64,000 bases of DNA from the NCBI RefSeq assembly GCF_003946175.1, contig NZ_RHOK01000004.1:62001-126000 (forward strand). Direction: 5' to 3'. Below the pieces are notes generated by a model that searched no databases, was not told the origin of the DNA, and saw only the letters and a program-made list of their open reading frames with translations. The position numbers and the translations under genes were made by a program. Below, piece by piece: positions 54,726-63,640 of the stretch (positions are counted from its first letter, which is position 1; every line of letters starts with the position of its first letter). The stretch comes from Lacticaseibacillus suibinensis (GTDB lineage: Bacteria; Bacillota; Bacilli; Lactobacillales; Lactobacillaceae).

Positions 54726-57536
54726 ATGGGCAAACAACGAGTATATGAATTTGCCAAAGCAATCGGGGTACCAAGCAAAACGGTGATTGACACCGCTAAG
54801 CAGCAAGGTATCGAATTAAAAAATCACATGTCGACGCTTGATGAAGGTCAGGAAAAGACGCTGCGCAGCGCGTTAGGCAAAACGGAGGCCCCCGCGGCTG
54901 CCAAGCCTGCCGCAAAAGCCGCTGCTAAACCGGCCGCACCAACGAAGCCTGCTGCCAAGCCAGCCGAAGCTAAGGCTGAAGCAAAAGCGGCTGCCGCTGA
55001 GCCAGAATCAGCTAAGCCAGCTGTTGTAAAGCCCGCCACTGAAGCAAAGCCAGCCGAGGCCAAAAAAGCGGCGCCTGGCACGCACCACATGCCGCAAAAA
55101 ACCGCTGATGGCAAAACGCTGATCAGCAAGTCCGCGATTCGCCGGCCGCATAACACGCAGGCCAACAACCGCAGCAAAGGCCGCTTCGGTCAAGATGACC
55201 GGCGCAGCCAAGGCCAAGGCACGCAGGGCAATCGCCCCGCTGGCCGTCAGCAAAATCGGCCGCAAGATCAGCGCAATCCGCGTAGCAATGACCAGCGTAG
55301 CGACAATCGCAATGGTCGCCGTGACGATCGCCGCGGTGACAATCGCTTCATGAACCGGACGACCAGCCCAATGCCGCGCGCCGGGCGCGCTACGCAGGCA
55401 AACGGCAATCCGCGGCCAGTCGCAGGGAATGATGAGAAATTCATCAAACAGTTAACGGCCAAGAAGGAACGCGAAAAGGCGCAACAGGCGCAAGCCCGTG
55501 AAGCTGAAAAAGTCGCCGAAAAGCTGGTGGCTGAACAAACTCGGCCAGTGGCACCAACACCAGCGCCAACGCCGGCCAAGCCGGCAGAAACACGCCGCAA
55601 CGAGCGGCCAAGTGCGAACAGTCGGCCTGCACGCAATAACAGCAACCAAGGCCGCGGCCGCTTTGATAACAACCGGGGCGGTTTTGGGAATAACAACCGG
55701 CGCAATAAGCGTAAGAACAAGCGCCAGATTCAAAGTCAGCCGAAGAAAGAAATGCCACAGCGCAAGGAGCGGCCATTGCCAGAAAAACTTGTTTACACTG
55801 TTGGGATGAATGCGCAGGATCTGGGCAAGATTTTGCACCGCGAACCCGCAGAAATCATCAAAAAGTTGTTCATGCTCGGTATTATGGTGAACCAGAACCA
55901 GAGCTTGGATAAAGATACCATCGAACTGGTCGCCACCGACTACGGCATCGACGCTGAAGAGAAGGTTCAAGAAGACATCACTGACTTGGATAAGATGTTC
56001 CAAGAAGAAGTCGACAACAAGGCCACTCAGACGCCGCGGCCACCAGTGGTGACCATCATGGGGCACGTTGACCATGGTAAAACAACCCTGCTGGACAAGT
56101 TGCGCCACACGCATGTGACTGCCGGTGAAGCCGGTGGGATCACGCAGCACATTGGGGCCTACCAAGTCCGGCTCAATGATCGCCTGATCACGTTCCTGGA
56201 TACGCCTGGGCACGCGGCCTTCACCAACATGCGGGCGCGCGGGGCAGATATCACTGATATCATCGTCCTCGTCGTCGCCGCGGATGATGGCGTGATGCCT
56301 CAGACCATCGAAGCGATTAACCACGCCAAAGCGGCCAATGCGCCAATCATTGTCGCGGTTAACAAAATCGATAAGCCAGGCGCCAACCCGCAGCACGTGA
56401 CCGAACAGTTGATGAAATATGAGCTGATTCCAGAAGAATATGGTGGCGACACGATTTTCGTCAACATTTCCGCGAAGTTCGGCAAGAACATCGACGAACT
56501 GCTCGAAATGATTCTGCTGGAAGCTGACGTCTTGGAACTCAAGGCCAACAAGGACCAAAAGGCTATTGGGACCGTCATCGAAGCCCGGCTGGATAAAGGT
56601 CGTGGCCCAGTGTCCACCGTGCTAGTTCAAGAAGGCACTCTGCGCGTCGGCGATCCTGTCGTTGTCGGGAACACTTTCGGCCGCATCCGGACCATGACCA
56701 ACGATCATGGCCGCCGCGTCAAGGAAGCTTTGCCATCCATGCCAGTGGAAATCACCGGTTTGAATGACGTGCCGCAATCCGCCGATAAGTTTGTCGTCTT
56801 TGACGATGAAAAGACCGCCCGGGCCGCCGGCGAAAAGCGGGCGCAACAAGCGCAAGACCGTGAACGTCAGCAGACGCATCACGTCACGCTGGATAACCTG
56901 TTTGAAACCATGAAGGAAGGTCAACTCAAGGAAGTTGACGTCATCATCAAGGCGGATGTGCAGGGTTCGGTTGAAGCTTTGGCTGGCAGTCTGCAGAAGA
57001 TTGAAGTCGAAGGCGTTCGCGTCAACATCATTCACCAAGCTGTTGGTGCCATCAACGAAAGCGATGTGACCCTGGCTTCTGCCTCTAACGCGGTCATCAT
57101 TGGCTTCAATGTGCGCCCAACGCCGCAAGCGAAGCTGCAAGCCGACGCCGAAGACGTTGACATTCGCTTGCACCGCGTTATCTACAAGGCGATTGAAGAA
57201 GTTGAAGCAGCGATGAAGGGCATGCTCGAACCGACCTACGAAGAAAAGGTGACTGGCTCAATCACCGTGCGCGAAACCATTCCTGTTTCCAAGATTGGGA
57301 CCGTTGTGGGTGGCTTTGTCGACACCGGCTTCATTCGCCGCGACTCCAAGGTCCGCCTGATTCGCGATGGCATCGTGATTTACGAAGGCGAACTGGGCTC
57401 GCTGCGTCGCTTCAAGGATGACGTGAAGGAAGTCCGCCAAGGCTTCGAACTGGGTCTGACGATTGATGGTTACAATGACATCAAGGTTGATGATCAAATC
57501 GAAGCTTACACGATGGAAGAAGTCCCAGTGAAGTAG
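54726..57536 (+). CDS. infB: Translation initiation factor IF-2
   Basis: The 936-residue GTPase brings formyl-Met-tRNA to the 30S subunit. The N-terminus has the IF2N domain ([20 protein letters not shown]) and then a long Ala/Lys/Pro- and Arg/Asn/Gln-rich linker (about residues 60-350), typical of Gram-positive IF-2. The G domain shows [12 protein letters not shown] near 445, DTPGHAAF and NKID, and domains II-IV fill the rest. ATG 54726 has GGGAGCG upstream; shorter forms from internal starts are possible. Confidence 0.96.
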   Translation: MGKQRVYEFAKAIGVPSKTVIDTAKQQGIELKNHMSTLDEGQEKTLRSALGKTEAPAAAKPAAKAAAKPAAPTKPAAKPAEAKAEAKAAAAEPESAKPAVVKPATEAKPAEAKKAAPGTHHMPQKTADGKTLISKSAIRRPHNTQANNRSKGRFGQDDRRSQGQGTQGNRPAGRQQNRPQDQRNPRSNDQRSDNRNGRRDDRRGDNRFMNRTTSPMPRAGRATQANGNPRPVAGNDEKFIKQLTAKKEREKAQQAQAREAEKVAEKLVAEQTRPVAPTPAPTPAKPAETRRNERPSANSRPARNNSNQGRGRFDNNRGGFGNNNRRNKRKNKRQIQSQPKKEMPQRKERPLPEKLVYTVGMNAQDLGKILHREPAEIIKKLFMLGIMVNQNQSLDKDTIELVATDYGIDAEEKVQEDITDLDKMFQEEVDNKATQTPRPPVVTIMGHVDHGKTTLLDKLRHTHVTAGEAGGITQHIGAYQVRLNDRLITFLDTPGHAAFTNMRARGADITDIIVLVVAADDGVMPQTIEAINHAKAANAPIIVAVNKIDKPGANPQHVTEQLMKYELIPEEYGGDTIFVNISAKFGKNIDELLEMILLEADVLELKANKDQKAIGTVIEARLDKGRGPVSTVLVQEGTLRVGDPVVVGNTFGRIRTMTNDHGRRVKEALPSMPVEITGLNDVPQSADKFVVFDDEKTARAAGEKRAQQAQDRERQQTHHVTLDNLFETMKEGQLKEVDVIIKADVQGSVEALAGSLQKIEVEGVRVNIIHQAVGAINESDVTLASASNAVIIGFNVRPTPQAKLQADAEDVDIRLHRVIYKAIEEVEAAMKGMLEPTYEEKVTGSITVRETIPVSKIGTVVGGFVDTGFIRRDSKVRLIRDGIVIYEGELGSLRRFKDDVKEVRQGFELGLTIDGYNDIKVDDQIEAYTMEEVPVK

Positions 57537-57563
57537 GAATTCAGACCATCAAAGGAGCAGCCT

Positions 57564-57917
57564 ATGAAGCATCGAATTGGCCGCGTCGAAACGCAGATTC
57601 AGCGCGAAGTCGATGATATCTTGCTCAAAGATGTCAACGATCCGCGGGTCAAAGGCGTCACCATTACCGGCGTGAAGTTAACCGGTGACCTTCAGCAGGC
57701 CACGGTTTACTTCAGCGTTTGGAGCGATGATGAAAAGGCCTTGGCCGACGCGCAAGCCGGCTTGGATAAAGCCAAAGGTTTGATTCGTAGCGAAGTTGGT
57801 CAGCGCATTAAATTGTTCAAGGTGCCAACCTTGACCTTCACGCACGATGCCTCTGTTCAATACGGGGCACATATCGATCAACTCCTCAACGAAGTCAAAA
57901 AAGACGGCCTCGAATAG
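57564..57917 (+). CDS. rbfA: Ribosome-binding factor A
   Basis: The 117-residue KH-fold protein binds the 30S subunit during cold adaptation and 16S processing. Typical segments are RIGRVETQIQREVDDILLKD, NDPRVKGVTITGVKLTGDLQ and RSEVGQRIKLFKVPTLTF. It ends the rimP operon, followed by a strong terminator. Confidence 0.95.
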   Translation: MKHRIGRVETQIQREVDDILLKDVNDPRVKGVTITGVKLTGDLQQATVYFSVWSDDEKALADAQAGLDKAKGLIRSEVGQRIKLFKVPTLTFTHDASVQYGAHIDQLLNEVKKDGLE

Positions 57918-57927
57918 CCGTCATTGC

Positions 57928-57961
57928 ACCTCCGAACTGATCTGGTTCGGAGGTTTTTTTG
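57928..57961 (+). terminator. Terminator after rbfA
   Basis: A perfect ten-base stem (ACCTCCGAAC with GTTCGGAGGT), a seven-base loop and a seven-T run. The first Type II element of the gap begins 18 bases later, so it is outside the operon's normal transcript. Confidence 0.9.
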
Positions 57962-57978
57962 TTTTGACGTTTTGGCCC

Positions 57979-58213
57979 GCGGGGCAGGTCGGTGTGGTGC
58001 CGGGGCGCAATGGTCCGGCTGCGGGGGCCGGCTGAAGCCAAAGGGCGGTCTCCAGCCTCAACGGTGAGCCAGCATCGCGCTGCCGCGCTCAACGCTGTCT
58101 CATCGTTGCCCCCGGTCAGCACAGGAGCAGCCTGCAAAAAACGCAGTCTCCTCGTGTGCTGACCGTTTCGCGGCCCGACCGCCGCGCCCCTCTGCCACCC
58201 CGACCTGTCCCGC
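57979..58213 (+). repeat. Type II palindromic intergenic element, copy F
   Basis: The ends are inverted repeats of about 28 bases with few mismatches (GCGGGGCAGGTCGG at 57979; CGACCTGTCCCGC ending 58213). Inside are a GGCTGAAGCC...GGTCTCCAGCC hairpin near 58030-58057 and a TGAGCC...TGTCTCA hairpin near 58065-58102 with TCGC and GCGCTC in its loop. A third stem follows, CGGTCAGCACA/TGTGCTGACCG (58113-58123 with 58155-58165) plus GGAG/CTCC and an A-rich GCCTGCAAAAAA tip. The order and unpaired motifs match copy E, but the stem bases do not. No coding frame in it looks real. Confidence 0.8.
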
Positions 58214-58353
58214 TAGAGAAAGGTAGCCGTTTCTTTGATCTCAGCAATAGGAATGGTTAGCTACCTCTGGACCTAATTTGGCCGCCATTTGTGAGTATAT
58301 TCATTTATTGTCCGCGTGACAGTAGGTCTGTTGATAGACGTTACTGTTATCGA

Positions 58354-58590
58354 GCAGGATTGGTGGTGGTGCGCGGAGCTTGGCGGGGGTCTGGCAGTGA
58401 ATCGATTAGCGACAGGAAGACCGGTGCGGTTTTTGCGCTGGGCTTCCCAGAGCTAATCGCGGCAAAGTTGAAGACACCAATGAGCGTAGCGAAGGTGGCT
58501 TCAACTTTAGGCTCGAGACCGGTTTTTGGCTCCAACCGGCCGCACAGCAGGCCACGCGCCCCAAGCGGAGCTCGCCGCCACCAATCCCGC
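58354..58590 (-). repeat. Type II palindromic intergenic element, copy G (inverted relative to E and F)
   Basis: On the minus strand this element reads GCGGGATTGGTGGCGG (ending at 58590) and closes with the complementary GCAGGATTGGTGG arm at 58354. The minus strand then shows GGTTGGAGCC...GGTCTCGAGCC, GTTGAAGCCACC...GGTGTCTTCAAC with a TCGCTACGCTC loop, and CGATTAGC/GCTAATCG with GGAAG/CTTCC and a GCGCAAAAAC tip. It matches copy E closely over the left half. F and G form a head-to-head pair with 140 bases between them. The full gap is 57918-58673 and contains no gene I can support. Confidence 0.8.
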
Positions 58591-58620
58591 GTCCGTAAAG
58601 ATCAACCCTCGAGTTCCGGG

Positions 58621-58648
58621 TGCATGAGCTGGCAGACAACGGTATAAT
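58621..58648 (+). promoter_or_regulatory. Promoter for the TerC-family gene
   Basis: A perfect TATAAT (58643-58648) follows a weak TGCATG (58621-58626) at 16 bases. The expected start of transcription is only about 20 bases before the likely start codon. Confidence 0.5.
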
Positions 58649-58673
58649 AGAACGAATAAGGATGGTGGCGCGG

Positions 58674-59417
58674 TTGAATTTGATTGAGAAATTATATATG
58701 CCTTTCTTTGAGGCGACAGATTGGCATCAAGCCGTGATGACCACGCAAGGCTGGGTCACGATTTTGACTCTGGCCATGCTCGAATGCCTGCTATCGGTAG
58801 ATAACGCCGTGGTGCTGGCGGCACAAACCAAGTCGCTGCCAGACAAGAAGGAACAACATCATGCACTGATTTACGGCATGTGGGGGGCTTATCTGTTCCG
58901 CTTCATCGCCATCGGCCTCGGCACCTATCTGCTGCACTTCTGGGGTATCAAGGCGCTGGGGGCGGCTTATCTGCTGTGGATGTCACTGCATTTCTTCTAC
59001 GAACAACGCCACCCCGATAGCGGCCCTAAGCCGACCACTGTCAAAAAAGGTGCTGGTCACTTCTGGCGCACCGTAGCGCAAATCGAGGCGCTGGATATCG
59101 TCTTTTCCGTGGATTCGATTTTGGCAGCGCTGGCCATTGATAATAATCCGGTGATTGTGCTGATCGGCGGTTGCTTAGGCATTTTGGCCATGCGGTTTGT
59201 CGCGCAAGTCATTACGGACTTCATCACCAAGGTGCCAGAGCTGGAAGTGATGGCGTATGTGCTGATTGGCGTGATCGCCTTGAAGCTGGCGCTGAGCCTA
59301 CCGCAGATCAATCTTGAAGTGCCAAACTGGGCCTTCAGTATTTTCGTCTTCGGCGCGTTTTTCGTGACTTGGTTGGTACACCGCCAGCATGTGCGTCACG
59401 CAGGAGGGAAAGGATAA
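58674..59417 (+). CDS. TerC-family integral membrane protein (probable metal exporter)
   Basis: The protein, about 247 residues, has seven or so membrane helices. It carries the two acidic motifs of the TerC family: ECLLSVDNAVVLA in the second helix and DIVFSVDSILAALAID in a later one. Bacillus relatives (YceF, YkoY) are manganese exporters that metallate secreted enzymes; that function here is inferred. The start is uncertain: TTG 58674 has AAGGATGG upstream, while ATG 58662 would leave almost no leader. No yybP-ykoY manganese riboswitch can fit between promoter and gene. Confidence 0.85.
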   Translation: MNLIEKLYMPFFEATDWHQAVMTTQGWVTILTLAMLECLLSVDNAVVLAAQTKSLPDKKEQHHALIYGMWGAYLFRFIAIGLGTYLLHFWGIKALGAAYLLWMSLHFFYEQRHPDSGPKPTTVKKGAGHFWRTVAQIEALDIVFSVDSILAALAIDNNPVIVLIGGCLGILAMRFVAQVITDFITKVPELEVMAYVLIGVIALKLALSLPQINLEVPNWAFSIFVFGAFFVTWLVHRQHVRHAGGKG

Positions 59418-59419
59418 GC

Positions 59420-60340
59420 ATGGACGGCATTTTACCCGTTTATAAACCCGCTGGCATGACCTCAGCCGATGTCGTCAGCAAGCTGCGCTATTTGCTCCGC
59501 ATGAAAAAAATTGGGCATTCTGGCACCCTTGATCCCAGCGTGGATGGCGTGCTGCCGATTGCCTTAGGTGCCGCGACGAAAGCCGTGCCGGCGTTGATGA
59601 ATCTCGGTAAAACCTACACCGGTGCGGCCACGTTAGGCTTCGCCACGGAAACAAAAGACCTCGATGGGGCGGAGGTGGCGCGCCAGCGCTTAGCTGAGCC
59701 ATACACGGACGCGGCCATTGATGCGGCGCTCGCTTCGCTGACTGGCGAGATTACCCAAATTCCGCCGATGTATTCAGCGGTTAAGGTCAACGGCCGGCGG
59801 CTTTATGATTACGCCCGCAAAGGTGAAACCGTTGAGCGGCCGCGGCGGCAAGCCACGGTCTACCGTTTTGACCGCACGGCGCCAAGTATCTTTGATGCTG
59901 CAGCTGGCACCCAGAGCTTTCGCTTTGAGGCGCAGGTGTCTAAAGGCACCTACATTCGCACATTAGCGGTGGACGTGGGCGGGCAGCTCGGCGTGCCGGC
60001 AGTGATGGCGCAGCTGACTCGGATTCAAAGCGGCGGCTTTACGCTGGCCGATACCCTGGATTTGCGGTCCCTGACGCGGGAAACGGCGCCAGCGGTGGTA
60101 GCCGCGCATCTGCAGCCGATTGAGTTTGCTTATCCTCATTTGCCACTGGTCGCGTTAGATGAAACTCAGTGGCAGCGGGTGCAAGACGGCCGGGCGTTGG
60201 CTTTGCCGCAAACTGCACCGCAAGTGGGACTGACGTATCAAGGCATCCTCAAAGCCGTTTACGAACAACAAGAAAACGAATATCGCCCGGCGGTCATGTT
60301 TTTGGCCAATGCTGGACTGTCAGACATATTAGGTGATTAA
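59420..60340 (+). CDS. truB: tRNA pseudouridine-55 synthase TruB
   Basis: The 306-residue enzyme makes pseudouridine 55 in the T loop of tRNAs. The catalytic aspartate lies in SGTLDPSVDGVLPIALG; GILPVYKPAGMTSADVV and KGTYIRTLAVDVG are family motifs. A C-terminal PUA-like domain follows. ATG 59420 is preferred (GAAAGGAT upstream); the frame open to 59369 lies in the TerC gene. truB is usually directly after rbfA; here the TerC gene and two palindromic elements separate them. Confidence 0.96.
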   Translation: MDGILPVYKPAGMTSADVVSKLRYLLRMKKIGHSGTLDPSVDGVLPIALGAATKAVPALMNLGKTYTGAATLGFATETKDLDGAEVARQRLAEPYTDAAIDAALASLTGEITQIPPMYSAVKVNGRRLYDYARKGETVERPRRQATVYRFDRTAPSIFDAAAGTQSFRFEAQVSKGTYIRTLAVDVGGQLGVPAVMAQLTRIQSGGFTLADTLDLRSLTRETAPAVVAAHLQPIEFAYPHLPLVALDETQWQRVQDGRALALPQTAPQVGLTYQGILKAVYEQQENEYRPAVMFLANAGLSDILGD

Positions 60341-60344
60341 AACA

Positions 60345-61289
60345 ATGCAAGTGATCGATATTATGCCGCCGTTGCAGGCGGCGCAGGTGCCTGCCGGGCC
60401 CATTGTGCTGGCACTAGGTTTTTTTGATGGGGTCCACCGCGGCCATCAAGAAGTAATTCGCCAGGCCAAGCAGGCCGCGCAGGCGCGCGATTTGCCACTC
60501 GCGGTGATGACCTTTGACGTTCACCCGGCGGTGATTTACCGCGGCATGGCGGCCAATGACGTGAAATACCTGTCAACGCGGCCGCGTAAAATTGAATTGA
60601 TGGCTGGGCTAGGGGTGGATTTGCTGTATTTTGTGCATTTTACCCCTGAGTTTGCCCGCCAGTCGCCGCAGGCATTTGTCGATCATTACCTCGTAGGCCT
60701 GAAGGCGCAGGTGGTGGTCGCTGGCTTTGATTATACTTATGGTAAACGCGACGTCGCCACCATGACGAATTTACCCATGTATGCCAAAAATCGCTTTGAG
60801 ATTATCGTGGTGCCCCAAGATAGTGACGATGGCCAGAAGATTTCTTCCACCCGCATTCGCCAGGCCTTGGATACCGGCGACATCAGCTTAGCTAATCATT
60901 TGCTGGGTTATCGCTACCAAACAACTGGCGAAGTCATTCATGGCGAGGCCCGTGGGCGCACGCTGGGGTACCCCACCGCTAACATCAACACCCCGGCCGC
61001 CGAGCGCCTGCCTGGCATCGGCATCTACGTGGTGCGGCTGCAGGTGAAAGGGCAGTGGTACGGCGGCATGGCCTCAGTTGGCCGTAATGTCACGTTTGGG
61101 GCAGATCGGCCCATTACGCTAGAAATCAATTTATTTGATTTCAACCAAGATATTTACGGCGAACCAGTGGTGGTTGAATGGTGGCGCTACTTGCGCGGTG
61201 AAGTGAAGTTTGATGGGGCGCAAGGGTTGATTAATCAGCTCGCGCAAGATGAACAGCACGCGCGCAACACGCTTAAGGAGCAGGCATAA
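60345..61289 (+). CDS. ribF: Bifunctional riboflavin kinase / FAD synthetase
   Basis: The 314-residue enzyme turns riboflavin into FMN and FAD. The N-terminal nucleotidyltransferase domain shows LGFFDGVHRGHQEVI; the C-terminal kinase domain holds GRTLGYPTANI and YGGMASVGRNVTFG. ATG 60345 is nine bases after AGGTG; the truB stop lies just upstream. truB-ribF is a conserved pair. Confidence 0.96.
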   Translation: MQVIDIMPPLQAAQVPAGPIVLALGFFDGVHRGHQEVIRQAKQAAQARDLPLAVMTFDVHPAVIYRGMAANDVKYLSTRPRKIELMAGLGVDLLYFVHFTPEFARQSPQAFVDHYLVGLKAQVVVAGFDYTYGKRDVATMTNLPMYAKNRFEIIVVPQDSDDGQKISSTRIRQALDTGDISLANHLLGYRYQTTGEVIHGEARGRTLGYPTANINTPAAERLPGIGIYVVRLQVKGQWYGGMASVGRNVTFGADRPITLEINLFDFNQDIYGEPVVVEWWRYLRGEVKFDGAQGLINQLAQDEQHARNTLKEQA

Positions 61290-62434
61290 TGGCAGGCGCT
61301 TATATCCATATTCCTTTTTGTTCGCATATTTGTTACTACTGCGACTTCAATAAGGTCTTCATTGAAGGCCAGCCGGTTGATGATTATGTCGACATGCTGA
61401 TTCGGGAAATGAAACTGGTGATGGCCAGTCACCCGGATGAACGCATTGAAACCGTCTATGTCGGCGGCGGGACCCCGACAACGCTGACGCCGGTGCAGCT
61501 GGAGCGGCTGATCACCGGGATTCGCGAGGCACTGCATTTTGACGCCGGGGAGTTTACCTTTGAGGCCAATCCCAATGACCTGCTGACGACGGACAAGCTG
61601 CAGGTGTTGCACGACAATGGCGTCAATCGGTTGTCCATTGGGGTGCAATCCTTCAATGACGACATTCTTAAGCGCATTGGCCGCACCCACCGCGCTGCGG
61701 ATGTGTACCAGGCCATTGCCAACGCGCGCAAAGTCGGCTTCGAGAATCTTTCCATCGACCTGATTTTCCGGCTGCCGCAGCAAACCCGCGAGGACTTCTT
61801 GGCGAGTCTGCACCAGGCCTTAGATTTGGATTTGCCGCATTACTCGACGTACTCGCTGATTTTGGAGCGCAAAACGATTTTCTACAACTTGATGCGCAAA
61901 GGGCGCCTGCAGCTGCCTAACCAGGATACTGAAGCGGATATGTATCAAGATGCCATTGATTTGATGGCCACGCACGGCTTGGCTCAATATGAGATTTCAA
62001 ATTTCGCCAAACCGGGCTACCAGTGCCAGCATAATCTGCTGTACTGGCGCAATGACCACTACTTCGGGTTTGGGGCCGGCGCGTTCGGTTATGTCGGCCG
62101 CGATCGGTACCACAACTTTGGCCCCATTCAGCAATATCTGGCGCCGCTGCATGACCATAAGGTGCCGGTGATTGAACATCACTTGGTGCCACTCGAAGAG
62201 CAAGTTGAGGAAGAAATGTTCCTTGGCCTCCGGACCCGCGAAGGCGTGTCACGCCAGCGCTTTGCGGAACGCTACCATATGAGCGTGGAGGCGGTGTATG
62301 GCGAGCTACTTGAGCAGCTGGTTGATCAGCAGCTAATAGAAGTAGATGACCAGCGCATTCGGCTCACGAACAAGGGCCAGTTTTTAGGCAATGAAGTCTT
62401 TCAGCAATTTCTGCTGGATGATCAATTGGTATGA
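61289..62434 (+). CDS. hemW: Radical SAM protein HemW (heme chaperone family)
   Basis: The 381-residue radical SAM protein has the cluster motif CSHICYYCDFN (CX3CX2C) after IHIPF, and VYVGGGTPTTL and IGVQSFNDDILKRIGR follow. HemW proteins bind heme and resemble, but do not replace, coproporphyrinogen dehydrogenase HemN. In lactobacilli, which do not make heme, the role is unclear. ATG 61289 overlaps the ribF stop by one base (TAATG). It lies upstream of hrcA in many Firmicutes. Confidence 0.93.
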   Translation: MAGAYIHIPFCSHICYYCDFNKVFIEGQPVDDYVDMLIREMKLVMASHPDERIETVYVGGGTPTTLTPVQLERLITGIREALHFDAGEFTFEANPNDLLTTDKLQVLHDNGVNRLSIGVQSFNDDILKRIGRTHRAADVYQAIANARKVGFENLSIDLIFRLPQQTREDFLASLHQALDLDLPHYSTYSLILERKTIFYNLMRKGRLQLPNQDTEADMYQDAIDLMATHGLAQYEISNFAKPGYQCQHNLLYWRNDHYFGFGAGAFGYVGRDRYHNFGPIQQYLAPLHDHKVPVIEHHLVPLEEQVEEEMFLGLRTREGVSRQRFAERYHMSVEAVYGELLEQLVDQQLIEVDDQRIRLTNKGQFLGNEVFQQFLLDDQLV

Positions 62435-62437
62435 TGA

Positions 62438-62465
62438 ATCGGCCTCCGTCTTGGGGCCGATTTTT
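62438..62465 (+). terminator. Terminator after hemW
   Basis: ATCGGCC pairs with GGCCGAT over seven bases around a ten-base loop, with a TTTTT run. Confidence 0.8.
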
Positions 62466-62496
62466 GGCTTAACGGCAAGGAATTAGCAGGCAGAGG

Positions 62497-62525
62497 TTGA
62501 CTTTGCTAAGCGTGGTTGCTATATT
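62497..62525 (+). promoter_or_regulatory. Promoter of the hrcA-grpE heat-shock operon
   Basis: TTGACT (62497-62502) and TATATT (62520-62525) have a 17-base spacer, with TGC before the -10 (extended -10). The CIRCE operator begins 11 bases downstream. Confidence 0.85.
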
Positions 62526-62536
62526 ATGTAGTGTAC

Positions 62537-62563
62537 TTAGCACTCAAACGGTATCAGTGCTAA
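62537..62563 (+). promoter_or_regulatory. CIRCE operator (HrcA binding site)
   Basis: The arms TTAGCACTC and CAGTGCTAA are separated by nine bases. The consensus is TTAGCACTC-N9-GAGTGCTAA, so only the first base of the right arm differs. It overlaps the transcription start region, so HrcA bound here would block the operon, giving autorepression that heat relieves. Confidence 0.95.
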
Positions 62564-62576
62564 AAGAGGTGGGATT

Positions 62577-63620
62577 ATGTTGACGAAACGCCAACTGCTC
62601 GTCTTGAAGGAGATCATTCGGTCATTCACAGAAAGTGGCCAACCGGTCGGCTCCAAGACGTTGATGGCTGAACTGCCGATACATGTCAGTTCAGCGACAA
62701 TACGAAATGATATGGCGGCACTCGAAGAGCAAGGCCTGATCAAAAAAACGCATAGCAGCTCTGGCCGGGTCCCATCGACCAAGGGTTATCGCTTTTACTT
62801 GGATAACCTGGTTGAACCGACGGCGGTTTCGGCTAATGAGATTGCGGCGATTCAACAAGGTTTCGGCGGTCATTTTTACAAGATCGACGAAATCGTGGCG
62901 CAAAGTGCGCGGATTTTGTCCAACTTGACCAGCTACACGGCAATCACCCTTGGGCCTGAGGTCACCAACCTCAAGTTAACCGGGTTTCGGATGGTGCCAC
63001 TGGGCAATCATCAGGTGATGGCGATTCTGGTCACTTCTAACGGCAGTGTTGAAAGCCAGTTGTTCACCTTGCCGCCGGAAGTTGATTCCGATGGTGTCGA
63101 GAAGGCCATTCGCATCATCAACGACGAATTGGTCGGCTTGAGTCTCGGTGAAGTGGCCCAGAAGCTGCAAACCGAGGTACCCGCGGTGCTGTTTAAGTAC
63201 ATGACATCGCCTGATGGGTTCTTGGATATCTTCGGGAACGTCCTTAAGAAAGCCGCGGCTGAACGCTTTTACGTCGGTGGCCGGTTAAACCTGATGGATT
63301 ACCTGGGCGATAACGACGTGGATCAGCTGAAGCGCCTGCTGGCCATGATGGATTCCGAGCAAGGCAACGTCAACGCCTTGCTGGGGCCGCTCCATGACTC
63401 GCATATCAAGGTCAAGCTCGGTTCAGAGCTGACCCCAGATGTGCTGGCAAACTTAAGCCTGCTGACAGCGAACTACTCTGTCGGCGAGCATGGGACCGGG
63501 ATGATTGCCTTGATTGGCCCGACCCAAATGCCATATTCTAAGATGATCGGACTACTGGATGCCTTCCGTGAGGAGCTGGCAAAACGCTTGACCGATTATT
63601 ACTCGCATTTTGATCAGTAA
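62577..63620 (+). CDS. hrcA: Heat-inducible transcription repressor HrcA
   Basis: The 347-residue repressor of class I heat-shock genes binds CIRCE and needs GroEL for activity. The N-terminal winged helix contains [20 protein letters not shown] and [19 protein letters not shown]; a GAF-like domain with a dimer interface fills the rest. ATG 62577 follows AAGAGGTGGG. It controls its own operon with grpE; dnaK and dnaJ would normally follow outside the window. Confidence 0.96.
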   Translation: MLTKRQLLVLKEIIRSFTESGQPVGSKTLMAELPIHVSSATIRNDMAALEEQGLIKKTHSSSGRVPSTKGYRFYLDNLVEPTAVSANEIAAIQQGFGGHFYKIDEIVAQSARILSNLTSYTAITLGPEVTNLKLTGFRMVPLGNHQVMAILVTSNGSVESQLFTLPPEVDSDGVEKAIRIINDELVGLSLGEVAQKLQTEVPAVLFKYMTSPDGFLDIFGNVLKKAAAERFYVGGRLNLMDYLGDNDVDQLKRLLAMMDSEQGNVNALLGPLHDSHIKVKLGSELTPDVLANLSLLTANYSVGEHGTGMIALIGPTQMPYSKMIGLLDAFREELAKRLTDYYSHFDQ

Positions 63621-63640
63621 AACGGTAAGGGAGGCACGAC

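Noticed and set aside
58291-58647. Open frame of 118 codons in the rbfA-TerC gap, rich in Arg, Ser and Pro
   Set aside because: It runs through palindromic element G, has no ribosome site and shows no protein-like pattern; the frame is open because of the GC-rich repeat.
58600-58673. yybP-ykoY manganese riboswitch upstream of the TerC gene
   Set aside because: The distance between promoter and gene is too short, and the expected paired motifs are not seen.
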